Shown: positions 1-11,571, counted from the first letter of the stretch. The stretch: 64,000 nucleotides of DNA from Corbicula japonica (GCA_038501625.1 JAZAYU010000034.1:4544967-4608966); one strand, 5' to 3'. The notes: generated by a model from the sequence alone, not told the origin. A program made the numbers and translations.

Positions 1-115
1 TCAGTCTCAAATCTCAAGGATCTGACTGGCTGAAATGGCGACTGGTCGCCATTTCAGCCAATCAGATGCTTGAGATTTGAGACTGATCTCCAGATTTAGT
101 TTTATGATCTTGGGC
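1..115. mobile_element. MITE family B copy, cut by window edge
   Basis: TCAGTCTCAAATCTCAAGG through the GGCGACTGGTCGCC centre to GATCTTGGGC. Confidence 0.85.
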
Positions 116-164
116 AAAGGTCACTCTGATCACTCAGCATAGTGAAAAAAGGCTTGCTTAAATG

Positions 165-880
165 TTAGTCTGTGTCAAAGAAATGTTTTAATGTAAGTCA
201 CCGGGATCATACAGCAAAGTGTTGAGAGGGGGAAACACTCTTTTTTTTATATTTTTTGTAGACCATAGTCTAGGCTTTTTACCACTAAATTTCGATTTTG
301 GATAAAAGTCGTCCCGTTATGAACTTTAGATTCATTTCGTATTTCTTGCTTCTAGCACTTTAATATGTGTAAATTAATGTGATATTTATCTTTACCGCAA
401 AAGCTTAACATGTTACATGGCATTGTTTTATTTATTCGACAATAAAAAAGTTAAAGCTATGGCCACAGCGACACTGTGACCTATGGAAAGAGTCGCACCC
501 GTTGAGAGGCTGCTACACTGTAAGTCTGTGTCAAACACGTGTTTTACTGACTCCGGGTTATTCGGCAGATAGTAGAGAGGCGTGTTATATTGTCAGTTTG
601 TCTCAAAGAGATGTTTTTTTTACTGTAAGTCACGCTAATCATTCAGTAGGTTGTAGTAAGGCTCGGTTTACTGTAGGTCTGTGACAAGGGCTGAAGGTTA
701 AGAAACTGAGATTGGAAAACAGTTTCCATGCTCAGTTTTAAAACCTTGGGCACAGATTGGCATGTTTTGTCGCCTGGATCGTTCAGCGTATTGCAGAGAA
801 TTGCTTTTCTGTAAGTTTGGTCAAAGAAATATTTCCCTGTAAAAAAAGTCTACCTTATTATCATTCAGTAGGGTTTTTAC
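165..880 (+). repeat. Degenerate 70-75 bp repeats upstream of peroxidase exon 1
   Basis: Blocks resembling GTAAGTCTGTGTCAAAG followed by GTAAGTCAC-GATCATTCAG recur near 170, 525, 597 and 808 with many differences. A core-deleted family B MITE sits at 688-751. I see no coding exon in 1-959. Confidence 0.5.
688..751. mobile_element. MITE family B, core deleted
   Basis: GGGCTGAAGGTTAAGAAAC joined directly to CAGTTTCCATGCTCAG, AAAACCTTGGGC: only the outer arms remain. Confidence 0.75.
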
Positions 881-959
881 TCACGTTAATTTACAGATAT
901 TTCCTATGGGTAGTACGCATCAAAATGTTGTTGTGTAAAAAAAAAATTGTTGTTTGCAG

Positions 960-1180
960 TAAAAATGAAAGCCTTCGAGAATTACAGACGAACACGCAAC
1001 ACCGAACACTGTTCAAAACAGTGGTCCAAGACATATGCCTGCCCAAGCCCTCTTGCACCACGGAGCAACTGAAGTCACCGTACCGAACCTTTGATGGAAG
1101 CTGCAATAATGAGAAACATCCGGAATGGGGCATGGCGGGAAGGCAGCAGAAACGCCACCTACCGCCAAAATACAGAGATG
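960..1180 (+). CDS. Peroxidase exon 1 of window (N-terminal region)
   Basis: Acceptor TGTTTGCAG ends at 959 and donor GTGAGT starts at 1181. It encodes the CPKPSCTTEQL stretch and YRTFDGSCNNEKHPEWG, the conserved entrance of the peroxidase domain. It starts on the third base of a codon, so at least one upstream exon is required. Confidence 0.9.
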
Positions 1181-4100
1181 GTGAGTGGTAAAAGCAGATT
1201 TTTAAACCCAAACAGCAACATGTTTTTCTGTTAATAGAAAAAGTAACACTGTTTCATTAGATATGGGGGCTGTCATGTTTCTTCTTGTTAAGTTTCTTCA
1301 GAGTGAAGGTTAAGATCAAATTTTCATATCGAAACTGTAAGAACGATTTTTTTATAAGATTTTCTTGAAAGATTTTTTATCTCAACATTATTACGATTCC
1401 GCATGATTAAAAAACGAGACAAAATTAGAAAATACTATTTTAGGCCAGTGATGATTTTAATGTAATATCCATCATGTCCATGTTGCGAACTTAAATTTTC
1501 AATTTATGTTAAGTGGCTTGTTCAATAGATAAGTTATACATTCCAAATCAAGGAAGAAGGAAAATTAGACAACTCACTCTTTTATTATGTTTTTAACATT
1601 TTAAACAAACAAAATGTACTTCAAGTACACATACTGTTTAGAAAATATTTTGTTTACTAATTAGTTGAATGCGTTTATTATTTGCCCCCAATGGCCGTAT
1701 AAACCCTTTGCTTTTTAACAATTTCAGTTGTTTTTGTTTTCATTTAGCAAATCGGCAAATCTTTCCTCTGGCTACAAAGTTCAAACAAAAATACAGCATT
1801 GACACAAAATACAAAATAAGTTTGAAAACAAAAGGTTGGCAGCTGAATAAAATAAGAAAACAAATTAACAGTCGTAAGAAAAAAACATGAGTTTTCTCAG
1901 TTGGGTGTTTTCTAATTAATAATGTCTCAATACCGGTAATTACACTATTTTATCACAACCGAATGAAAGAAGGGGACGATATCTTTTTTTTATTTGTAGC
2001 TTAATTAATATTGACACAAGCAGAACGGTAATTTTGAAGAAGTTGCAAGAGTTGTGCTTCGACCTACACCACTCATTAATTCATAGACATGTGCGATCAC
2101 TTCACTTATAATTTTTGAAATTAAAGTTTTATTGTTTCTAGTTTACGAGGTTTACCAACTTAATCGTTAATGTGACGTCTACAATGTACGATTAATCGAC
2201 GAATTCCATTTCAGCCAATCAGATGCTCGAGATTTGAGACTGGTCTCCAAACTCAGGTGTATGATCTTGAGCCCTGGCTTGGTTGATCCTATGTAACATT
2301 TAGCCACCGGAAACAAAAGAAACGAAATATAAACATTACGCTTACAAGTACATAAACTGGTTTTTAATATCTTTTAAGGCTTTGGCTCTCCCAGGACACA
2401 TGGGGTTACAGGTGACCCCTTACCAAGCCCAAGAAAAGTCAGCAACGACATTCACATATCTCCAGGAAACAAACTCAAGGACACCCAAACAACCGTGCTC
2501 GTGATGGCATTCGGACAGTTCTTGTCACATGATATCGCTTCCACTCCCCCAACGGACGGTAATTATCATCTTCGTGCCCAAGGATTATAATACTCAAGGT
2601 TATAAAACTTAGCATGGAAACCAGTCTCAAATCTCAAGCATCTGATTGGCTGAAATGACGATTGGTCGCCATTTCAGCCAATCAGATGTTTGAGATTTGA
2701 GACTGGTTTCAAATCTCAGCTTTAGAAATTTCAGTCTCGGGCTCGGTTTCGTAAGAATAAACTGTAATATTCAAGCAGGTGGATCAAGGGGAGTCGTTTA
2801 TCATTGATCTGGCAAGACTAGAAAATTGTTCTTTATTTGTTTTGTTTTGGTATTGTGTCTGAAGGCACAAACGATAACTATATTGTCGACAACGGAGAGT
2901 AGACTCGAAACATAAGCTCGCTATTACTAGTAGTAATTCTGTTGTGTTGTTGTGTTGTTGTTTTTTTTTGGCGATCGGGTTCAGGTTCAACCAGTCAACA
3001 TCTCTAATGGATACTGTTTATTGTCACAGTTAGATGATCTAGGGCCAAGATTGTAAAGCTTTAAACATTGTATCCATTTTTTCATTATTAGGAAACATAG
3101 TTTCTCTTTTTTTTTATACGTAGTTTGAGCCAGCAGTCATCGATCTTTTCATTTTTCAATAGTGTTGTTCTTTTTTAAATTTCAGCACACCATCTTAGCG
3201 TTTTAAAATGCTGCGAAGAGATGTACATGCAATCAAGTCCATTGTGAGTATACAACTTTTGGCCACAAAATTATCTAAATAGATTTAACTTTTAGGTTGT
3301 AACCCTAAATTGTGTAAAAGATCATTAGTCTACCTATCTAAATTACATATTTATAGTTAAAGAGTCTGTCCGAACATAAATTGTCTGTCTGTCTGAAAAA
3401 TATAAAAGGCTCTTCAAGCGCATTATGGACATGGCATTGAAAGGAGTGTTTGCAACTAGAATTAAAAAAAATCCGTTGTTATTATTCCCTTGTTGAAGGT
3501 TTGAATAACCCGAAACGTTGGAATAAATAAAAGAATTATAGTTTTCGTGTTTGTGCAAATTTATTCTTCAACAACTATATTGCAGGAGTGCAGGTGGGAT
3601 TAAGAAACTATGTTTTTTTTTGCAATGAAAAACACACACTATATTTTGTTCTAACCAATAGTTTCTTGATATCAATGTATCAAATGTATGATACCAAGGA
3701 ATATTATTATACATGTACCGTACAAAATGGAATAAATACGTCCATGTCATCCCATATAGTGAGTTTTTCTACAGTGATCATACATAAAAATAATTGCCTT
3801 TCTTTATTAACAAAATTTGTTTTATCCGCAGCAATTCTTGTTTCCCGGTGCCATTACCAAACGATGACATGTATTTCCACGATACAACGTGCATGAGTTT
3901 TACTCGGTCTGCGCCAGCGGTTTGCGATAATTGTGAAATATGTAAGTAAACTGTAAAATGACACTTTTTAGTTGAATGTTTGCGATTCATATGAACGTCG
4001 AGATAAATTGCAGTTTTACACGATTTTATTCAATTAAAAATTAGTGTAAATCAGTGTAATTTCAGGACATTTTTCTATGTCTATTTGCATATGTTTATCA

Positions 4101-7100
4101 GTTAGTGTAAAGATTGGTTCTCTTTTATTTTCTCAGGCGGACGTGAACAGATCAACGAAATGACGTCGTTCGTTGACGCCAGTAACGTGTACGGATCAGC
4201 CGAGGACTACGGGAAAACACTGAAGAACTACATACATGGTACAGTAACGTGATTGTTTTGTTAATCAATACTGTTCGGTGAAGTGTAGTTTTAGTCTTTA
4301 TTTTTTAATAGAATCAGTTCTATTGTTCGTCAGTGATGAACCTTTAGTATGTATCATTCGAACAATGTCACAATACTTTGTCTCTGGGTCGTCGCAAAGA
4401 GGATCGTTGTCGCAAATAGCTGTCGCAAAGAGGACCGTTGTCGCAAAAAGTTGTCGCAAAGCGGATTGTTGTCGCAAAATGGGTCGTTGTCACAAAGAGG
4501 ATCGTTGTCGCATAGAGGTTGTCGCAAAATAGGATAGTTGTCCAAATTAACGTGTGTATTTAACGGTATTTCGTTCACTGTCACAAATCCTTGACGTTTC
4601 ATTTTATTTAGCGTCTGCACAACAGCTAAAGTCATCTTCCAAAACCAACATTCTGTAATGTGAAGTCTATTGCTAAAATCTCGGTGCCAAATGTCATTGA
4701 AAACATCGGCCTATTATTTCCTTTTTTCAAATCAACGATCTCTATTTGAAATGTATTTATATCTTTCAGGCATGCTAATGGATACTGGCGTGGATTACTT
4801 ACTTCCAGGAAAACGGAAGGCCTCGTGCAGACTTACAGGAAGTGCTCAATACTGTTTTGAAGCTGGTGAGTATACGAGGTAGTCAGTATGCCGTAGCGAC
4901 GACGTGTGGCAATAAGTTTAAGTATTGCAACCACATCATAAGAAGGAAAAAAAGTAATTTGTATATGGTCAATTTTGTTTGGTACTATACCCAATGCGCT
5001 AATTGTACGCGATTATCGCAATTGTGCATTTTTCAACCTGTTCTTTTGACTCTGATGTTAAAGTTTTGTTTCCGTTGTATTTGTAAATTTCAGGGGACAG
5101 ACGAGTGAATGTTGTTCCTAACTTGTCATCGCTTCACACAGCATTTGTTCGTTTTCATAACATACTAGCCCTATCTCTTTTGAAATACAATCCCCACTGG
5201 GACAATGAAAAACTGTTCCAAGAAGCCAGACGAATTCTTATTGCTGTCATGCAAAACATCGTTTACAAAGAATATCTTCCGGTGGTACTTGGACCTGTGA
5301 TTATGTACAAGTACGATCTTGGCGTTTCCGTTGCCTACAAGACCGTCTATAACGACAGCGTCGACGCCACCATTTCGAATGAATTCAGTACGGCGGCGTT
5401 CAGGTTCGGTCATAATAACATACCAGATGAGCAGATTTCGTTAGACGACAATTACCAGTCGCTGGGTGTGTCTCCCATAGAGAACACCTACCATAATCCT
5501 AACCTGACGTTTGGACACTGTGATGGTCTTACACGTTGGATGGTGCACAATGCTGGCGGAATATCAGACGGGTAAGTTCTAACAACTTTTCACGCCCGTT
5601 TTATGACGTTTGAAATAGATAACAACCCGTAGATAAAAAGTTTTGTTTTGTTGTTTTTTGTGGATGGGTGGGTAGGGTTGGGGTTAAGGCTAATAAAGCC
5701 CAGTGTCCATTAAAGGCAGTATATAATAATGTCACAATGTGTTATTTTGTTGCAGTTATATTACCGGTATACTCATGTCATCGCCAGTATGTGTTACTGC
5801 AGTTGTCTGATTATTGCAAATTTAGTGTTAGAAAGTCGATTACAACCCCACCTTTAAACTCCTGTTTTATAAATGGGTAGCAATGTAAAAAAGACAAAGC
5901 TTCCGGAATTGCCAGCCTCTGTTTGACCAAGCTACAATATATACTAAAGGTTGCATCTTTTTGTTATAGGGTATTTAGCGATGGCGTAAGAAACAAGCTA
6001 TTTATTGATGAAAAGAAGGTCAGTTTAGACCTGGTGTCTCTGAACATCCAGCGTGGACGAGACCATGGTTTGGCTCCTTACAACGCGTGGCGTAGGTTTT
6101 GTAAACTCCCTCCGCTTACGACCAACCAGTTCTCACAGTACGGGACGACCATGGGAGATTTTACAGCGGAAACTGCTGATCTGTTCAGACGAGTCTACAG
6201 GTACACTGGCTTAAACCGGGCCTTAAGATTACAAAACTGAGAATTGAAACCAGTCTCAAATCTCAAGCAATTAATCGGTTGAAATGGCATCTGGTCGCCA
6301 TTTTCAGCCAATCAGATGCTTCAGATTTGAGGCTGGTTTCAAATATCAGTTTGATAATTCTTCAGCCCAGCTACAGCCAAACATGTGCTAAAGGCCACCA
6401 GTAAACAAAGACCACTTGTTGATAATGGCCACATTGTATTTGTCGACCACTTATTGTAAGAACAAATACACACGTGAACCTAAGCCATCTGCCTTCAAAA
6501 ACTACTTTTGCGTTTTCCCGAGTAGTCTTGTAAGACAGGTTTGACTGTATCGTAATCTCAAGTTTTTTTTAAAAAGATCGGATAGTAAGTCTCATTCAGG
6601 TAAGTACAATATTCTACAAGTATAACGGCTTTTGAATCCACGATGGAATCCTAATCAAAATTTTATTGTCGTCTTGGTAATCCCTTCACCTGCCCTGTCC
6701 TTACCAATTTCTTATTCACATAACTTGATATTTTTTGATGGACTGATTTGCTGCATATGTGTATATAATCTTGGATTTCATGTGGCCGCAAATGTTATCA
6801 ATGGCGCCTTTTTAATTCAGGCATCCCGAGGACATAGATCTGTACTCCGGGGCAATCAAGGAGACGCTGCTTCCTGAAGCTCAAGTCGGCCCCACATTCG
6901 CCTGTCTCCTAGCAACGGACTTCAAGGCTGCCAGAGAGGGTGACCGCCATTATTTTGAAAATCCGAGCATTGTGACTGGCTTTACCAAAGGTAAGACTTC
7001 AACGTGTTATCAGAATAAACTAGAGCTATCACTGAAGGTGATTAATACCCCCGCAATACTGCTTTGTCAGAGTATACAGAAATGATGTTTGCATCTTTCA

Positions 7101-9449
7101 TGGGTGAAAGTTGAAAAATAATTGAAATCCTGAAAATTTGCTGCAAAAGTTGTGTTTAAAAATAGCGACTTGGATTTTCACCGGATGTAAACAAAACTGT
7201 AAAAGTAGTTGACGTCACAAGGTTTTGTTGAATAGTGCTCCCCTTCTAAAAAATAATGGACTGATCCAAATGAAAAAAAATATGTCATGCAAATCTAATC
7301 ACCAACGTATGTTAAAAGTTTGAAAACTGGAGAAGTAGTTTTTGTCATAAGATTTCGCTAAATTATGCTCCCCTCAAACCAAATATGTCACTAACATGCG
7401 CACTTCATGCAGAGCATATGATTTCAGTTTCAAGTCGATTATCTTGAAAACTGTAGAAGTTTTCATAACACGATTTTGTGAAATCATGTCCCCTGCAAAA
7501 AAGAATGGACTGATCCACACAAAAATATGTCACGCACATCTACACTTCATGTTGAACATATGTTTAAAGTTTAAAGTTAATATCTTAAAAACTGTAGAAG
7601 TAGTTCGTGTCACAAGATCTTTTTGAATCATGCTCCCCTGCTAAAATATAATGGACTGATCCACATGAAACAAGGTATGTCATGGAAATCTACTCACAAA
7701 CGTATGTTTAAAGTTTGAAAACTGGAGAAGTAGTTTGCATCAAAAGATTTTAAATAAAAGATTTTGTTAAATAATGCTCACCTGCAAAAAATAATGGACT
7801 GATCCACAAAAAATATGTCGCTGACATACACACTTCATGCAGAACATACAATTTTAGGTTAAAGTCTTATATCTTAAAAACTGTAGAAGTTTGCATAACA
7901 AGATTTTGTTAAATCATGTCCCCTGCAAAAAATAATGGACTAATCCACACGAAAAATATGTCAAGCACATCTACACTTCATGCCTAACATATGTACCAAG
8001 TTTCAAGTCAATATCTTAAAAACTGTAGAAGTAGTTCGCGTCACAAGATTTTATTAAATTGTGCTCCCCTCCGAAAAATAATGGACTGATCCAGATGAGA
8101 AAAAAAAAATTTGCGCAAATGTACTCACGAACATATGTTTAAAGTATCAAGTCGATATCTTGAAAACTGTTGACGTAGTTAGTGTAGAAGTTTGCATAAC
8201 ACTATTTTGTTAAATCACGTCCCTGCAAAAATAATGGACTGATCCACACGAAAAATATGTCTAGCACATCTACACTTCATGCCGAACATATATTTCAAGT
8301 TTCAAGTCAATACCTTAAAAACTGAAGAAGTAGTTCGCATCACAAGATTTAGAAGTTTGCATAACACAATTTTGTTTAATCATGTCCCCTGCAAAAAATA
8401 ATGGACTAATCCACACGAAAAATATGTCAGGCACATCTAGACTTCATGCCGAACTTGTGCATCAAGTTTCAAGTCAATATCTTAAAAACTGTAGAAGTAG
8501 TTCGCGTCACAAGATTTTGTTAAATCTTGCTCCCCTCCGAAAAATAAAGGACTGATCCACATGAGAAAAAAAAATGGTTCGCGCAAATGTACTCACGAAC
8601 ATATGTTTAAAGTTTCAAGTCGATATCTTGAAAACTGTTGACGCTGTAAGTGCCACAGACAGACCGCCCAACGAACCAACGAACCAACCGGATGATGACT
8701 CCTATATACCCCCTATACTTCGTATGCGGGGGTATAATTACTTGTGTTGGAGCGTTCAATAAAGTTTGAATTGCATTATCTAAACAACAAGAAAGAAGTT
8801 TCGTTATATTTGACCTTTAATCATATTAAAGCAAAAGAAGAACAACACGTTTGTTCACTCGTTTAAATAATATTATGGTTGGGACAGCCAAAACAGTGGA
8901 CTAATGTATTGTATGTCTGTCTCTTCTTCAGATCAACTGTACACAATAAAGGAGCTAAGTTTTGCCAAGGTCCTTTGTAAGACGATGAACGTTCTCAGGA
9001 TACAACCTTCTGTGTTCCGACCACCCGACTCTGATAGGTAAGTAATATTGTTCATCTATGGTAATCTTGTGTATCTAATTCATAAAGGACCTACTTTCAG
9101 TGTATTTGCTGATACAGGTCACACCTACGTTTGAGTCTGGTTCGGTATGTTTCAACAAAAAATGATTAAAAATTGGGCTCCGTTGGTTGGAGCCGGGGAT
9201 TTATACGTATTTAGGAAAATCGGGAGCTAGCGGCCAACATTAGGGGTTTATAAGTATTACCCATTTTAAGTAATTCGTAAAGGAAGAATAAAATCTCTTA
9301 ACAATATCAGATTATCCACACAAAACTTAAAAGACATGAACTTGTGCTATTTTTATGCTTCGTTTTTCAGGAATCAACTGCAAAACTGTGATGACTTCGG
9401 AGAAATAGACTTGAAATACTGGAAGACTACTGCAAGCAACTTGCCATAA
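960..9449 (+). CDS. Animal haem peroxidase, 11 exons, 5' end missing
   Basis: Single-domain secreted animal haem peroxidase (myeloperoxidase/peroxinectin superfamily), expected to oxidise substrates with hydrogen peroxide outside the cell. Exons read 960-1180, 2379-2558, 3186-3243, 3832-3941, 4137-4238, 4770-4865, 5094-5571, 5970-6200, 6821-6990, 8932-9037 and 9371-9449 (TAA); about 610 codons. Seen in order: YRTFDGSCNN entry motif, FGQFLSHDI with the distal His, REQINEMTSFVDASNVYGS, the GDRR-VNVVP catalytic-Arg segment, AFRFGH with the proximal His, LNIQRGRDHGLAPYNAWR, VGPTFACLLA, and a final LDLKYW-like end. Splice phases agree except between exons 7 and 8, where about 10-20 residues are missing. 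The two carboxylates that esterify haem in myeloperoxidase are Ser and Val here. The first exon opens mid-protein, so the start and signal peptide lie upstream. Family call is firm; the exact subfamily is not. Confidence 0.93.
2206..2275. mobile_element. MITE family B, right half
   Basis: CCATTTCAGCCAATCAGATG to ATGATCTTGAGCCC in peroxidase intron 1. Confidence 0.75.
2379..2558 (+). CDS. Peroxidase exon 2 (distal His)
   Basis: Continues in frame from exon 1 (phase 1) and ends at GTAATT. Encodes FGSPRTHGVTGDPLPSPRKVS, then TVLVMAFGQFLSHDIASTPP. The His is the distal haem-pocket His; the residue before it is Ser where myeloperoxidase-type enzymes have the haem-esterifying Asp. Confidence 0.92.
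2594..2742. mobile_element. MITE family B copy
   Basis: CAAGGTTATAAAACTTAGC to TTTCAGTCTCGGG; begins 35 bases after exon 2 of the peroxidase gene. Confidence 0.85.
3186..3243 (+). CDS. Peroxidase exon 3
   Basis: A 58-base exon between TTTCAG and GTGAGT; phase 1 in, phase 2 out. It encodes AHHLSVLKCCEEMYMQSSPL, the Cys-containing link before the CFPVPLP motif. Short, but both phases fit its neighbours. Confidence 0.82.
3244..3831 (+). other. Peroxidase intron 3, no recognised element
   Basis: 588 bases, AT-rich. I see no repeat family, splice-like exon or RNA gene here. Confidence 0.5.
3832..3941 (+). CDS. Peroxidase exon 4
   Basis: Encodes NSCFPVPLPNDDMYF and CMSFTRSAPAVC, the conserved Cys-Phe-Pro-Ile and CMxFxRS blocks of the family. 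Acceptor ATCCGCAG, donor GTAAGT. Confidence 0.92.
4137..4238 (+). CDS. Peroxidase exon 5 (calcium-site region)
   Basis: Encodes GREQINEMTSFVDASNVYGS and AEDYGKTLKNYIH. The DASNVYGS block contributes to the structural calcium site in the family. Acceptor TTCTCAG, donor GTACAG. Confidence 0.93.
4387..4535 (+). repeat. GTCGCAAAGAGG minisatellite in peroxidase intron 5
   Basis: About ten imperfect units of 11-18 bases, each starting GTCGCAAA and often continuing AGAGGATCGTT. Open frames across it on both strands are products of the repeat, not genes. Confidence 0.85.
4770..4865 (+). CDS. Peroxidase exon 6
   Basis: Encodes GMLMDTGVDYLLPGKR and CRLTGSAQYCFEAG, the disulphide-bearing loop before the catalytic Arg. 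Acceptor CTTTCAG, donor GTGAGT. Confidence 0.9.
5094..5571 (+). CDS. Peroxidase exon 7 (catalytic Arg, proximal His)
   Basis: The largest exon, 478 bases. It encodes GDRRVNVVPNLSSLHTAF, then the NPHWDNEKLFQEARRI helix, YKEYLPVVLG and AFRFGHNNIPDE with the proximal His. The usual Glu after RVN is Val, and the REHNR signature reads RFHNI. It ends HNAGGISDG at donor GTAAGT. Confidence 0.94.
5756..5786 (+). CDS. Possible missing peroxidase microexon
   Basis: After TTTTGTTGCAG the sequence reads YITGILMSSP if joined in frame to exon 7, matching in position and character the IRGLL-type segment that follows GGI in relatives. A GTATGT donor follows at 5787. Ending there leaves phase 0, whereas exon 8 needs phase 2, so either another microexon follows, an earlier weak donor (GTCATC at 5777) is used, or the gene carries a one-base defect. 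Confidence 0.4.
5970..6200 (+). CDS. Peroxidase exon 8
   Basis: Encodes VFSDGVRNKLF, then LVSLNIQRGRDHGLAPYNAW, the most diagnostic signature of animal peroxidases, whose Asn contacts the proximal His. Acceptor TTGTTATAG, donor GTACAC, phase 2 out. Confidence 0.94.
6218..6368. mobile_element. MITE family B copy
   Basis: GGGCCTTAAGATTACAAAAC to GATAATTCTTCAGCCC; starts 17 bases after the donor of peroxidase exon 8. Confidence 0.82.
6821..6990 (+). CDS. Peroxidase exon 9
   Basis: Encodes HPEDIDLYSGAIKETLLPEA, VGPTFACLLATDFKAAREGD and RHYFENP, the conserved C-terminal helices. Acceptor TTAATTCAG, donor GTAAGA. Confidence 0.94.
7110..8650 (+). repeat. ~145-bp tandem satellite in peroxidase intron 9
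   Basis: About ten head-to-tail units. The anchor AATGGACTGATCCACA recurs near 7254, 7505, 7650, 7793, 7932, 8080, 8236, 8402 and 8547, mostly spaced 139-166 bases. Each unit also holds TATCTTGAAAACTGTAGAAG and ACAAGATTTTGTTAAAT. The array ends in ACAGACAGACCGCCCAACGA and a small palindrome (CCCCCTATAC / GCGGGGGTATA) near 8705-8745, resembling the ends of satellite-carrying Helitron-like elements in molluscs. Confidence 0.8.
8932..9037 (+). CDS. Peroxidase exon 10
   Basis: Encodes DQLYTIKELSFAKVLCKTMN and IQPSVFRPPDSD, the penultimate conserved segment. Acceptor CTTCTTCAG, donor GTAAGT. Confidence 0.9.
9371..9449 (+). CDS. Peroxidase terminal exon
   Basis: Encodes NQLQNCDDFGEIDLKYWKTT and ends ASNLP with TAA at 9447-9449. 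The Cys and the LDLxxW pattern are the normal end of the domain, so no C-terminal extension is present. Confidence 0.9.
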
Positions 9450-9559
9450 CATGCTTACAAACATCAGGTTGCAACATGAATACAGTGATCACAGACCATA
9501 TCATGTTTAAAACTGAGGACCAGCTTCAGGTATCTGGCTTGTAGCTGGCCAGTTCTAAA

Positions 9560-9805
9560 ACTGTGCTCAATTTTAATCAGTAAACCCCAATCCAACCAAT
9601 CAGATCATTGAAATTCAGAACTGGTCTTCAGTTTTACTTTTATGACGAGGTTTAGCTCAATTCCCAGTTATAAAACTGAGCATGGAAACCAGTCTCAAAT
9701 CTCAAGCGTTTGATTGGCTGAAATGGTGAATGGTCCACATTTCAACCAATCAAATGCTCGAGATTTGAGACTGGTTTCCATGCTCAGTTTTATAACCTTC
9801 AGAAC
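9560..9805. mobile_element. Two adjacent MITE family B copies, one eroded
   Basis: Eroded copy 9560-9655 (AACCAATCAGATCATTG), then a good copy 9663-9805 whose loop is GGTGAATGGTCCAC. In the peroxidase 3' flank. Confidence 0.78.
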
Positions 9806-10575
9806 AGATTGGCGAGTTCTGTGAGGTATCTCCATCCAAAATTTTATAACCTTGAGAACAGACCCGCAAACCAGCAATTTCTTGATGCAGTTTACTAGCA
9901 GAAATTTTTTCTTACTACAAACATGAAGTCAACTGTAAAGTCAAACAATGACATATTTCCAAGAAACTTCACAAGTTAAGGACATTTCATATTTGTTTCA
10001 GTTATACTTGCCGTAAGTGCTTTATAAAAATGTATGCAATCTGACTACTTAAGATGTTGTTGTGTTGTTTTAATTCATCTTATCAACCTGTAAGCACATA
10101 TCTTAATGCGTAAGTGTATAATTTTAATATTTTACATACAGTTAAAACATAACTGAAATGGGGGAATTTCAAAGATCCGTAATAAATACCAATTAAAAAT
10201 ACATTGTTCTGGGCTTTAGCAATCCAGAAACAGTGTAAAGCTGCCCCATACAAAAATGTGTTCAAACTTTAAGTTTTGTTGGTTTTTGATATTTTTTAAA
10301 AAGAACACACATTATTTTTATAATTAAATGGTTAATCAACCAAACTTTTAGAGGAGACTTGTGGAAATTGTAGCTAGTATGGTAACATACAAAATATATA
10401 CCTCTATCTTATGCTAAAAAATGAAATTTCTTCATAATATCAGTGAATATCTCATAATAGAACAATAGTAAAAAGTGTTGAAGTCCTATGACTAAAACTT
10501 GTGGCTAAGCACAACAAATGAAACAAATATTCTTTATGTATTCATGTTATATGTCCTTGTGTATACATGCTCGAA

Positions 10576-10804
10576 TTAACCCTTTTCTCCATATATACAC
10601 ATTTTTAGAGATTTGCGAACAGTGTAGATCCTGATCAGATGGAATGGATCTGCACTGGTCACATTTTGGTCAGAAATAACCTATTAATAAATCAAAAAGT
10701 GAACAGTTTAGATCCTGAACAGACGGCACCCATGTGCCAGCTGATCTGGATCTAAACTGTTCCCCCACCCATGCAATAAAGGTGTATCTATGGAGGAAGT
10801 TTAA
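10576..10804. mobile_element. MITE family A copy
   Basis: TTAACCCTTTTCTCCAT to ATGGAGGAAGTTTAA with both internal palindromes; 1.1 kb past the peroxidase stop. Confidence 0.85.
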
Positions 10805-11289
10805 ATGTACTCTTTATTTCAGATCCATGTTTGAAATCCAACTAGGGCCACTTATATGTTATATATTTTGTTGTTGTTTTTTATCATTTTGTAGCCATCA
10901 TATTTTTTTCTTTTAATGCTTTATCCACCCCGTTTATATAATTTGACCACTATTGCTCAATGCATTGCTTTTGATTCATTGTCAATAAAATTTCTTAAAA
11001 ACAAACTCAGAAATTTGTTGAGCTCACTTCGCCAAGGTACATAATAAATTTTGTTTTGAAGTTACCAAAACCATGCTTTTTTGTGCAAAAAGCCAGTAAA
11101 TTCTGCAAGATATAAATAAATCAACCTTCTTCTAACATGTAATCTCATGTTTTATTCACATAGTACAAAAATATACAGAACAGTGACAAAACTGTGTTAA
11201 AATGACAGAAAGTTTGTGATTCATTCAATTTCATGAAAAGATGAAAATAAAATAAAAGACAATACAAGTAAGGCTGCTCACAATATGTG

Positions 11290-11540
11290 TTTAACCTACT
11301 TTAAACTACTTTATATTTGCACATTTTATCACATGTCACATGTGCAACCAGTGTAGATCCAGATAAGTTAGCACATCCATGCTCCCTGATCAGGATCTGC
11401 ACAGGATGCTTTTTGGTCAGAAAAAATCTAATTAATCAAAAAGCTAACAGTGCAGATCCAGATCTGATGGTATGGATGTGCCGGCTGATCTTGATCTACA
11501 TTGTTCACCCATGCCAAGAAGGCATATAAATGGAGGAAGT
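11290..11540. mobile_element. MITE family A copy, decayed termini
   Basis: Core palindromes are present; the left end is blurred and the right end reads AATGGAGGAAGTCC without the final TTAA. Confidence 0.7.
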
Positions 11541-11571
11541 CCTTATTATAACAAGCAAATATAAACATTGT

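Noticed and set aside
757..1191. 144-codon plus-strand ORF taken as one exon from its ATG
   Set aside because: Only the part after the acceptor at 959 matches the peroxidase family; the upstream part is repeat-derived.
4278..4635. ORFs on both strands in peroxidase intron 5
   Set aside because: Generated by the GTCGCAAA minisatellite.
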